From: a virus
Length of the DNA: 49,358 bases
IMG/VR virus record: IMGVR_UViG_3300046167_000090
Location: 1-49,358 of that record
Reading direction: 5' to 3' (one strand)
Shown: one piece after another, positions 24,609 to 31,831 of the stretch
Layout of the letters: the number at the start of each line of letters is the position of its first letter
Numbering within the stretch: position 1 is the stretch's first letter
Position numbers and translations under genes: made by a program
Notes under the pieces: generated by a model
Seen by the model: only the letters and a program-made list of their open reading frames with translations
Told to the model about the DNA's origin: nothing
Database searches by the model: none

Positions 24609-26209
24609 TAGAGGATCACCCATCTTGCGGTTGAATCAATTGTGGTTGTAACACCGGTGTCGATAGTTATGGGACCAGCACTCAATGCCGATCTACCTGC
24701 TGCAACGGTGTGTGATATTGACAACAGTTGACTGTTCTCCCAGAATACGTCGTTGATTGCCCCTGCCTGCACAGAATCGAAAGTAGTCGACCCGTCACCT
24801 TGGGTAACCAGTAACTGTCCAGATCGACCAGCAGAGTCAGGGTATGTGACTCCTTGAATTGATACTGGAGAACTGAACACAGCAGAGTCAGAGAAAGTCT
24901 TAATCCCTGCAACTGTCTGGTTGCCGGCAAGTGCCACGAAGTCGTCAGAGTCAATCCTTGCGTCGATCAGTGCGTTGACCGAATCGGCATTTATGCTGCC
25001 TCCGTCGGTGTAACTTATAACCCCTGTTGTTGAGTTATAGGAGAGATCTCCTGTGACACTTATCGCTCCACGAGCAGCAGCATTGGTAAAGTAGAGGTTG
25101 GTAGATCCTTGGGTCAAGTCGTCAGTTGTTTTGCCTAAAAAGTCTACCTCTGTTTGAGTCTCACCGACCCTTGTCGGTTCTACTCGAATTATTCGAACAT
25201 CGTCATTAGAGTCAGTCGCAACATCAAGAGTGATAGTAGTTAAACTGGTGCGAGTGTAGTCAGAGTCGTTCAGCAAGGCACCGTTGATGAAGACGTCCAG
25301 AGTATCGTCAGTGGCATATAGCAGAGCGTTGCCGAACTTATCATTGCCAGTGATGGCAGTAGTTCCAGGTGCCGGAGTATAGTGGAATTGGGATCGGACG
25401 TTAGTGTTTGCGGCAACCCAAGTCTGCTGGGAACTATCCCAGATAAGGACTTGCTGGTCTTGTGGGTTCGCTACAGTAACGTTGACCAAGTCGTTTAGGT
25501 TCAGGTCTGATATTTCGTCACCAGCAACTACAAACTTTCGATACTTGTGGATAACAACTTCGTCTGATGCGGTTGTCGCAACGTCTAAAGTGATCGTGCC
25601 GTTGTTGGTCTTGGTGTAGTCCGAGTCAACAAGTAAGATACCGTTGACAAAGACGTCTAACTGGTCACTATCTGCGATATACTGTAGGAACGAACCGAAC
25701 TTATCGTTGCCTGTGATCGCAGTAGTTCCTGCGTTAGGAGTAAAGTGAAACTCTTGTCTTGCGTTTGCACTTCCCGTCACCCACTTAGAGGTCGACGAGT
25801 CATACACAAGAACGTCACCACCAACAGGAGTAGGTACATTGACGTTAATTAATTCGTTAAGTTCTCTTGTAGGAAAGTCAGAATCAATCTGACCTTGAAC
25901 TTTAACAGAGTCATATGATTCAATGCCGGTCAGGTTGGAACCATCTCCGAAGAGTGGACCACTAAACACAGCAGAATCAGAGAAGGTTTTAATACCAGCA
26001 ATAGTTTGATCACCGGTGAGGTTGACAAAGGTGTCTGAGTCAATGCGAGCATCAATAAGAGAGTTGACAGAGTCCGCACCGAGACCAACACCACCTGCGA
26101 TGGTAGTATTGATTGCTGTGATATCGGAGTCTAACGCACCAAAGTTAGAGTCTAACTCGGCGTGGGTTAGTGCAGATCCTTTGACATTTCTTAAAGTGAG
26201 CGTGGCCAT
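24608..26209 (-). CDS. Tail fibre protein, repeat-built
   Basis: 533 residues. N-terminus MATLTLRNVKGSALTHAELD is a recurring start of marine phage fibres, likely the attachment end. Two copies of a roughly 90-residue unit follow (with FHYTPAPGTTAITGNDKFGN, then a DTLDVFINGALLNDSDYTRT block), which look like beta-rich capsid or fibre decoration repeats. Two copies of QTIAGIKTFSDSAVF-like modules flank them. The C-terminus is short and lacks the tip domain or S74 chaperone of its neighbours, and the stop is shared with the next fibre start, so the two could be parts of one fibre. Confidence 0.72.
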   Translation of the reverse strand: MATLTLRNVKGSALTHAELDSNFGALDSDITAINTTIAGGVGLGADSVNSLIDARIDSDTFVNLTGDQTIAGIKTFSDSAVFSGPLFGDGSNLTGIESYDSVKVQGQIDSDFPTRELNELINVNVPTPVGGDVLVYDSSTSKWVTGSANARQEFHFTPNAGTTAITGNDKFGSFLQYIADSDQLDVFVNGILLVDSDYTKTNNGTITLDVATTASDEVVIHKYRKFVVAGDEISDLNLNDLVNVTVANPQDQQVLIWDSSQQTWVAANTNVRSQFHYTPAPGTTAITGNDKFGNALLYATDDTLDVFINGALLNDSDYTRTSLTTITLDVATDSNDDVRIIRVEPTRVGETQTEVDFLGKTTDDLTQGSTNLYFTNAAARGAISVTGDLSYNSTTGVISYTDGGSINADSVNALIDARIDSDDFVALAGNQTVAGIKTFSDSAVFSSPVSIQGVTYPDSAGRSGQLLVTQGDGSTTFDSVQAGAINDVFWENSQLLSISHTVAAGRSALSAGPITIDTGVTTTIDSTARWVIL

Positions 26210-26260
26210 TACACCTAATTCCTAGTGCTATAAAGCATCATATTCGACAGAGAGGGTAAT

Positions 26261-26282
26261 GGAGGGGAAAGAATCCCCCTCC
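26261..26282 (-). terminator. Hairpin without U-tract between small gene and fibre cassette
   Basis: GGAGGGG pairs with CCCCTCC around an eight-base loop in the 100-base gap after the gene at 26310-26690. No T run follows on the minus strand, so it is a weak terminator, a processing signal or an mRNA stabiliser rather than a standard terminator. Otherwise the gap 26210-26309 holds only the ribosome site (AGGTG) of the next fibre. Confidence 0.4.
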
Positions 26283-26309
26283 AAAAGAGTCAGTAACTCT
26301 CACCCAAAC

Positions 26310-26690
26310 TCAGTTTGGTGCTTCGTATGTCAGCGCAGAGATAGAGATTGTATCGCCAGAACCGATAGCAGTAGAAGACAGGATGATGTCACCACCACCT
26401 CCAGTTGCTGTTACGGAACCAGTGAAACAGGAGTCTCCAGCACCAGAAAATACAGTGAACTTAGACACAGTTCCTGCATTACAGTCAGTGTCGTCGGTGA
26501 TTGCAGCAGCGGTAGCGATACCACTAGCAGCAGCACCGAATGCTGTAGCACTGAAAGTAAGAGTTGCGATGTCTGAATCACCAACGCTACCGTCCTGGAA
26601 TACGATAGTCCCAGCACCGCCCGCGTCAATAAGGTCAACGACGAGATCGGTAATACCGTTACGAACGTCTGTTGGGTGAGTAACTGCCAT
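26310..26690 (-). CDS. Small Gly/Ala/Thr-rich virion-like protein
   Basis: 126 residues. N-terminus MAVTHPTDVRNGITDLVVDL, then a Gly-rich beta-type sequence with two cysteines (C86 and C102 approximately) and GSGDTISISALTYEAPN at the end. Similar short proteins occur among phage decoration and head or tail surface proteins, but I cannot assign a family. Located just before the fibre cassette and followed by a hairpin. Confidence 0.55.
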   Translation of the reverse strand: MAVTHPTDVRNGITDLVVDLIDAGGAGTIVFQDGSVGDSDIATLTFSATAFGAAASGIATAAAITDDTDCNAGTVSKFTVFSGAGDSCFTGSVTATGGGGDIILSSTAIGSGDTISISALTYEAPN

Positions 26691-26711
26691 TTGAAAATCC
26701 TCTGATTAAAG

Positions 26712-26876
26712 TTACTTGTTACTTGGTTTCTTTGCTGCTCTCGCAGCGACTAATTTTTCTACTGCTTCCTTCGACGCTTTCGCGGTGAAGGGAACGTCTT
26801 CTTTAGTGCCATCCTTGCGGATGATTGTTGCGGTTCCAGTAAGTTTACCGAGACCGCCCTTTGCTCTTATACCCAT
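26712..26876 (-). CDS. 54-residue basic protein, unknown
   Basis: A short gene: MGIRAKGGLGKLTGTATIIR, then KDGTKEDVPFTAKASKEAVE and a Lys/Ala-rich helix ending KKPSNK. GGAG stands eight bases before the ATG, with the octamer TATAAATA filling the space between them. It fits snugly in the 207-base gap between two coding genes, uses similar codons and has no alternative explanation. Function unknown; the basic helix could bind nucleic acid or an acidic partner. Confidence 0.65.
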   Translation of the reverse strand: MGIRAKGGLGKLTGTATIIRKDGTKEDVPFTAKASKEAVEKLVAARAAKKPSNK

Positions 26877-26884
26877 TATTTATA
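26877..26884 (-). promoter_or_regulatory. TATAAATA octamer inside a ribosome-binding region
   Basis: The perfect late octamer lies between the Shine-Dalgarno GGAG and the ATG of the 54-residue gene. Transcripts starting here would lack that gene's ribosome site and would mainly express the gene at 26310-26690. Confidence 0.5.
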
Positions 26885-26897
26885 CTCCTACAACTTC

Positions 26898-27269
26898 TCA
26901 ATCAAACTTTGTTACGCTTCGGGAAACAATTAAGTTCCCTTCGAGTATCCTTTCCTTGATAGTTGGTTCACCAATTGCGTCCGAGTCTATATAGGTAAGT
27001 TCTAAATCGTACACATACCGACGACGGGACATTAAGTCGGTTTGGTCGTTGGTCAACCTAAACTCCAAGATACCTGCAACCGCATTAGACGGTGCGATCC
27101 TTGTGGTGAACTCAATTGCCTCGCTCGAGTCAGCACCATAACTTCTGTTCACCATACCCTGAACACTATATCCAGTTAAGTTTCTCGGGGTGCCATCGGT
27201 CTGTAGGAGTTTGACTTCCCACTTTGCGTCTGACCCTTGGTCGAGTTCTAAATCTTCGTATTGTGCCAT
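26898..27269 (-). CDS. Small beta-rich structural protein, unknown
   Basis: 123 residues: MAQYEDLELDQGSDAKWEVK, then LLQTDGTPRNLTGYSVQGMV, a strand-rich middle (AGILEFRLTNDQTDLMSRRR) and YVYDLELTYIDSDAIGEPT followed by RILEGNLIVSRSVTKF. The pattern resembles an immunoglobulin-like or BppU-type N-terminal domain that phages use on tail tips, but the match is loose. Its promoter-like CTAAATA lies 24 bases upstream and AGGAT is the ribosome site. Confidence 0.5.
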   Translation of the reverse strand: MAQYEDLELDQGSDAKWEVKLLQTDGTPRNLTGYSVQGMVNRSYGADSSEAIEFTTRIAPSNAVAGILEFRLTNDQTDLMSRRRYVYDLELTYIDSDAIGEPTIKERILEGNLIVSRSVTKFD

Positions 27270-27292
27270 TGTTATAATCCTAGTTGACTATG

Positions 27293-27299
27293 TATTTAG
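27293..27299 (-). promoter_or_regulatory. Late-type promoter element CTAAATA
   Basis: Lies in the 33-base gap between the VAER-repeat gene and the gene at 26898, 24 bases before its ATG. Unlike some other copies it does not contain a stop codon, which makes it a better promoter candidate. Confidence 0.55.
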
Positions 27300-27302
27300 T
27301 CG

Positions 27303-29944
27303 TTATTGATACTTAGTTCCGACGTGAGAAACTATAACCCGATCTGATTTCTTCTTGACAGTTATAACTCTGTTTTGTTGTTTCTTGACGGTTATAACTT
27401 TGTTTTGTCGTTTCCTTACGGTGATACATTTGATTAAAGGTATGTATGCACTGTCCAGTATTATTTCTGCTTTGACCCTGATAAGTCTAGAGTCTCCTGA
27501 CTTCAGGTCTCCTCCACCAACAATAGTGCGTTCTGCAAGACCATCTACTTCGTGCGCAGTCTGCTTGATAGGAGTAGATAATGCAACCCTCGTTACAACA
27601 CCTGCTCCGACTACAACCGATGTCTGTGCTTTGATGTTAACATCAGAACGTATCTCACGTTCAGCGACACCGGAGACTTCGTTGTCTGTTGGTTTCAACG
27701 AAGAAGAGATAGAAATAACTTCACGTTCACCATCACCCGCGACCACAGATACACCGACTTCTTCTGCGGTTAGATCTGCTTCTATTGAACGCACAGTCCT
27801 CTTGACAACTGCGACCACTTCAGAATTGTCGACCTGCTCAATGCCCTGTTGAGTTACAATCGTTCTCTCTGCGACGCCGGACACATTGGAGTCGTCTACT
27901 TGCTCCATACCAGAGGAAGTTATCTTACGTTGTGCTTCACCGGTCACAAGGTTGCTGTTATCAACAAGGGTGCCGGTTGAAGTTATTGTTCGTTCTGCGA
28001 GACCATCGATAGTAGATGGACCGGAGTTGACGTCGAGGTCCAGTTGCCCCTCATCGTCGATTACTCGTTCAGCAATACCAGACAAGACAGACTGCTGAGA
28101 TTGGACAGCACCAGAAGCATTTACTGTGCGTTCCGCAAGACCATCTATGGTAGACGGATCACTGTTGATGTTAAGGTCTAATTGATCTTCATCGTCAATT
28201 ACACGTTCTGCTGTGCCTGCCAGAGTAGAAGAAACTGTATTGAGTTCTACAGAAGTTAGTCTTCCGATGTTGGCAGTGCTTAATATCTCAGATTGGTCGG
28301 CAACCAAGGTTGCGGTGGCGATGGTGGAACCGACGGAGATAGTTCCATTCATAGAACCATGGAACTGACAGTTGTAGAACAGGTTGTCTGGTGCGTCGTC
28401 AGGAACAACAAAGGTTATTGTGCCACTTTGCGTTCCGTTGTTTGTAACACCATCGTTGTATGCGTTTCCAGTGCCAGTGCCGGATACAGAGTTGATCCAG
28501 AATGGGTGACCAGAAGCATTGACGTTGAACACATATGTCCAACCGCGTTTGAATTCTAGAGAAGCATTCGCAACACCATCGATGAGGTATGCCCCAGCAC
28601 CGCTGTTGGTGACAGTGTATGTTACTGTCTGAGGTGCGGTGGAACCAACTACAACGATAATTCTTTCTGCAACACCAGTGACTGTTGAAGGGTCACTGTT
28701 GATGTTAAGGTCTAATTGATCTTCGTCGTCAATTATACGTTCAGCAATACCAGACACCGAGGAAGTTTGTGCTTGCTCGACACCTGTTCCTTCCAGTATA
28801 CGTTCACCAGTTGCATCTACGGTAGAATTATCGTCGACCAGAACACCGGCACCGACAACAGTCCTTTCGGCAACACCGGTTATTTCGGAAATCTGTGCCT
28901 GTGGAGTTGCGTCGATATCGTGGACGGTGCGTTTAACTGTTGCGTCGACCTGAGAGTTGCTGTCAACGACGACAGCAGAGACTTGAGTAATGACCTTACG
29001 TTCTGCGTCACCGGCGACTACTATAACACCGACTTCTTCTGCGGTGAGGTCTGCTTCGATTGAATTGATTGTTCTTTCTGCGACACCAGATACAATGGAC
29101 TCTTGTGCCTGCTCGACACCAGTGCCGGTTACCGTTCTTCCACCGGAACCGATGACATCTGACTCAGATACTGTTATGTCAGTTTCGACATCGACTACTG
29201 TTCTTTCAGCAACACCGGTTATTTCGGAAATCTGTGCCTGTGGAGTTGCGTCGATATCGTTGGATGATCTTTCTACTACGGCAGTTACTTGGGAGTCATC
29301 TCCCTGCGCAATACCGTCGACGACAATCTTGACAATTTCTGGGGTGCCGACTATAGTGGATGGGTTGTCTACTACCAGATTGCCAGAGGAAGTTATTATG
29401 CGTTCTGCGACACCAGCAACAGTAGATTCTTGGGTCTGTAGGACAGATTGTCCATTAACCTTGCGACCTGCAATGCCGTCTACTTCTGATTCTTCATCCT
29501 GTCCGATACCAGATTCGGTAACGATTGTGCGTTCTGCAACACCGACAATTGTCGACGGATCGGAGGTCAACTCTTGGTCGAGTTCGTTTGTCTCGACTTC
29601 CCTCTCGGCGACGCCAGAGGCAGTAGAAGAACCGACTGTCATCGAACCGACAGCAGTGATCACTCGTTCTGCTGTGCCGTCTACATCAGAGTTATCTGAC
29701 TGTAATGTACCCTCACCAACTCCAATGACTTCCGCAACTCCGGATATCTCAGGAATTGTCGGTGTTGAGTTCTACAACGAGTATTTGTGTCTTGGTGACG
29801 TAATCGTCATCGACATAACCCGCTTCGACATACAGTTCTAGAATTGACGATGATGCCAAGACAAGTGCCCTACGATAGGATGAATGGTCCACTCATAACC
29901 AGTTCATGGGGTTGCCATGAGACTCTATGAATGGGATTGCTCAT
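27303..29944 (-). CDS. VAER-repeat virion protein with cupredoxin domain, frame broken twice near its start
   Basis: The uninterrupted part reads from about 29750 to 27303 and consists of some 25-30 degenerate units of 20-35 residues ending in GVAERTI-like strands. A cupredoxin-like domain interrupts the array (DNA about 28330-28640) with a full type 1 copper set: His in GHPFWI (28506-28508) and CQFHGSM (C-x2-H-x2-M, spacing as in amicyanin). The C-terminus has three 11-residue basic repeats (VITVKKQQNR type). The true N-terminus lies upstream: ATG at 29942-29944 gives MSNPIHRVSWQPHELVMSGP and FILS, then ALVLASSSILELYVEAGYVDD after skipping one base near 29872, and ISGVAEVIG after one near 29751. 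The joined length is about 879 residues. Role in the virion is inferred. Confidence 0.75.
27328..27428 (-). repeat. Three 33-base tandem repeats at the end of the VAER-repeat gene
   Basis: Units of 33 bases encode CITVRKRQNK, VITVKKQQNR and VITVKKKSDR before VIVSH. The first differs most. A basic beta-strand ladder at the C-terminus may anchor the protein or bind an acidic surface. Confidence 0.75.
28870..28921 (-). repeat. 52-base exact direct repeat, copy 1
   Basis: Identical to 29209-29260, 339 bases away and in the same frame. It encodes DIDATPQAQISEITGVAE. Exact identity at silent positions points to recent duplication or gene conversion within the array. Confidence 0.85.
29209..29260 (-). 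repeat. 52-base exact direct repeat, copy 2
   Basis: Partner of 28870-28921, encoding the same 17-residue phrase. Flanking units differ, so only this part was copied recently. Confidence 0.85.
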
Positions 29945-29946
29945 TC

Positions 29947-29953
29947 TATTTAG
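29947..29953 (-). promoter_or_regulatory. CTAAATA element before the VAER-repeat gene
   Basis: Overlaps the TAA stop of the oxygenase-like gene and lies two bases before the reconstructed ATG at 29944. No Shine-Dalgarno sequence lies between, so if used it would give a leaderless message. Chance overlap with the stop is possible. Confidence 0.3.
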
Positions 29954-30624
29954 GCAGTTTCGATTTCCTCGATCAGCATTTCTGCCATATTTTTACCGGA
30001 ACTATCACCGTTAAAAACAAAAGCAACAGTAGTGCGGAGGCATTCTGTGTATGCTGCGTGATATAACACTCGGTCGAATTGATCATAATGACCAAAGTAT
30101 CCATACTTGCACTGCCATCCAGCAACATCTGGTATGCGGACGATCTTTCCAGTGTTGGGGTCTAGGTGTTCCCAGTACCCTTCTCCCTTCTCAGACCAAG
30201 TGAAGATGATATTAAATCCAGGTGCGTTGGCATTGTTGTGCCAACTGATCAAACCACCTGGAGGGTACACGCAGGACAGTGCCCTGTTCCTTGTCCCGAG
30301 GACTGCGTGAAGTCGAGTGGATATATCCTCACTGGATTGACTCACACGCATGAACTCATCTCTACTTTTACACCTGAACTTGTCTAGACCCAAATCAAAT
30401 CCGACAATCTTCTCTGGGAACCCGTCGTGTCCCCTGCCCATTGCAGTGATTCGTTTTCTATACTCCTCAGAAACAAGGTGCTTGTTGGCAAGGTCAGTTT
30501 TGTCATACTCTACAGTCGACAGATCTATACTCTGTACGAGATCGGAGTATTCTTCGAGAATGCCGATTAGTTCTGGATCACGGATCACTGCCGTGTTCAT
30601 TGGTTCTTTGTGTAGATCGATCAT
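29950..30624 (-). CDS. Double-stranded beta-helix oxygenase-like protein
   Basis: 224 residues. The C-terminal half has the layout of a 2-oxoglutarate/Fe(II) oxygenase or cupin: YPPGGLISWHNN (H129), a strand FNIIFTWSEKGEGYWEH, a long loop, LYHAAYTECLRTTVAFVF with H189 and R197. In the classical family the metal site is HxD...H, with a C-terminal Arg binding 2-oxoglutarate; here the HxD position reads H-N-N, so the acidic ligand is not obvious. It may be a variant enzyme, or a non-enzymatic relative. It stands next to a glycosyltransferase-like gene, suggesting the two modify a virion or host glycan or protein. Start at 30622-30624 has a weak ribosome site; Met9 is an alternative. Confidence 0.5.
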   Translation of the reverse strand: MIDLHKEPMNTAVIRDPELIGILEEYSDLVQSIDLSTVEYDKTDLANKHLVSEEYRKRITAMGRGHDGFPEKIVGFDLGLDKFRCKSRDEFMRVSQSSEDISTRLHAVLGTRNRALSCVYPPGGLISWHNNANAPGFNIIFTWSEKGEGYWEHLDPNTGKIVRIPDVAGWQCKYGYFGHYDQFDRVLYHAAYTECLRTTVAFVFNGDSSGKNMAEMLIEEIETA

Positions 30625-30675
30625 GCCAGAGAATCCCTATCACCGGCGCAAGATACATGATAGAGGACTATGTCG

Positions 30676-31356
30676 TCAGTTAGAGGGAAACCTTTCTCTA
30701 TCAAGGATTGCCCAGTAGTTCCAACGGATAGACTCTTTGAATATCTCAACCTTCATGTCAGAATACTTAGGTTCCTTTTCGGTCAACCACCAGAGAGTAA
30801 ACTGATCCCATTGGGCAAGGTGGTGTGGGTATAGGTCTGTGTCGAACGAACCGTCTTCTTTGGTTGGCCACCAAGTATGATCGTATTGTCTGACGAAATA
30901 CTCGTACCAGTCTCGCATAAACTGCATTACTTTGGGATTGCTACTGTCATACAGGCAACAGGCACCGCACAGTTTGAATGTGCCACCTGGAAACTCGGTG
31001 TCCATGAATATGTCCCACATCTCTTCGGGGAGTCCAGTGAACATCATATCAGCGTCACCGAGTTCATCAAACACTGTCTCGATACCTTCCCCGATCACCT
31101 CTACATCTGCGTCGATATAAAAGGTCTTATCAAAGGGAGACTGGGACATACCCCAGAGTTTTGCCCGATAATGGTCGTCACAAAGGATGACATGTTCTGC
31201 GATCTTTTCGCGACCGTCGAGAAACCTTTCCTCAGTGACTAGGCAGATTTGTGCTTCTGGGTAGAAGTCCTTGATACTTTCGCACAGGTTTATTGCCCAC
31301 GCATAGAAAGTGTACTTCTTAGATGCGACTATCAGGTATCCGTTATTCGGAGTCAT
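30676..31356 (-). CDS. Glycosyltransferase-like protein (nucleotide-sugar type)
   Basis: 226 residues from ATG at 31354-31356 (MTPNNGYLIVASKKYTFYAW). The N-terminus is a Rossmann-like nucleotide-binding half: YLIVAS, then ICLVTEERF. The motif FYIDADVEVIGEG (D82-A83-D84) is a DxD metal/nucleotide-sugar site as in GT-A enzymes such as family 8. The segments GTFKLCGACCLYDSSNPKVM and WDQFTLWWLTEKE resemble the acceptor side of GT8-like enzymes. A longer TTG-started frame begins at 31377 but has no support. It overlaps the previous gene end by 14 bases. Substrate unknown; sugar transfer onto fibres or capsid is a guess. Confidence 0.65.
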   Translation of the reverse strand: MTPNNGYLIVASKKYTFYAWAINLCESIKDFYPEAQICLVTEERFLDGREKIAEHVILCDDHYRAKLWGMSQSPFDKTFYIDADVEVIGEGIETVFDELGDADMMFTGLPEEMWDIFMDTEFPGGTFKLCGACCLYDSSNPKVMQFMRDWYEYFVRQYDHTWWPTKEDGSFDTDLYPHHLAQWDQFTLWWLTEKEPKYSDMKVEIFKESIRWNYWAILDRERFPSN

Positions 31357-31810
31357 CGGCAACAAAACCCAAACCAAGTTCTTCCATAAGAATCAACTGC
31401 GCATACAGGTTCATCTCTACTCGGTTCTTAGACCGGCGAAGTTTCTTTTTGAGAGTTTTGTTTTTAGTATTTTTGATCTCGTCGATTTCGAGGACAAGGA
31501 TCTTTTCTTCGAAGAGGTGTTCCAGCAGTGCAGCATTTTTCTCTGCTTTCTTTCTTTGGTCTTCTTCTTCTGATTCCCTTGCCTTTCGTTCCTTTCTCTC
31601 AGCAGTAGACGCATCGATTGTCTCTGGACCGACCTGATCCATAAGTTCTACCCAATCTGGATTAACTTCTCCGTGAACGTCACAATTGCGCACAGTAACG
31701 ACTTGGGATATTTCTCTTCCCTCGTCGTCAGTAATTATCAGGATTGCTTCTGCTACTTGCTTTTCTTCATTATGCCAGAAGGCATTGTCCAACCATTTGC
31801 GGGTTGCCAT
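31343..31810 (-). CDS. Helical charged protein, unknown
   Basis: 155 residues. The N-terminal 60 residues (MATRKWLDNAFWHNEEKQVA, then AILIITDDEGREISQVVTVR) form a small beta domain; the rest (about 75-130) is a strongly charged Lys/Glu helix, likely a coiled coil. The ATG at 31808-31810 is six bases after GGAG; another ATG directly before it and an upstream TTG are less likely. Homologues occur in marine T4-like phages but I know no function. It may be an adaptor of the repeat protein encoded just upstream, 22 bases away. Confidence 0.6.
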   Translation of the reverse strand: MATRKWLDNAFWHNEEKQVAEAILIITDDEGREISQVVTVRNCDVHGEVNPDWVELMDQVGPETIDASTAERKERKARESEEEDQRKKAEKNAALLEHLFEEKILVLEIDEIKNTKNKTLKKKLRRSKNRVEMNLYAQLILMEELGLGFVADDSE

Positions 31811-31831
31811 CATAAACTCCAATAATGTAAA

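Noticed and set aside
14409-26209. Diversity-generating retroelement or fibre invertase in the fibre cassette
   Set aside because: No reverse transcriptase, template repeat with adenine-specific changes, or recombinase gene is present, and no inverted fibre segments were seen.
27303-29663. Repeated DNA in the VAER gene as a possible CRISPR array
   Set aside because: Units vary in length, are translated in one frame and encode a consistent protein motif; there are no regular spacers or cas genes.
31343-31822. TTG start (MEFMMATRK) for the helical protein
   Set aside because: GGAG overlaps the second codon of that frame and is properly spaced for the ATG at 31808-31810.
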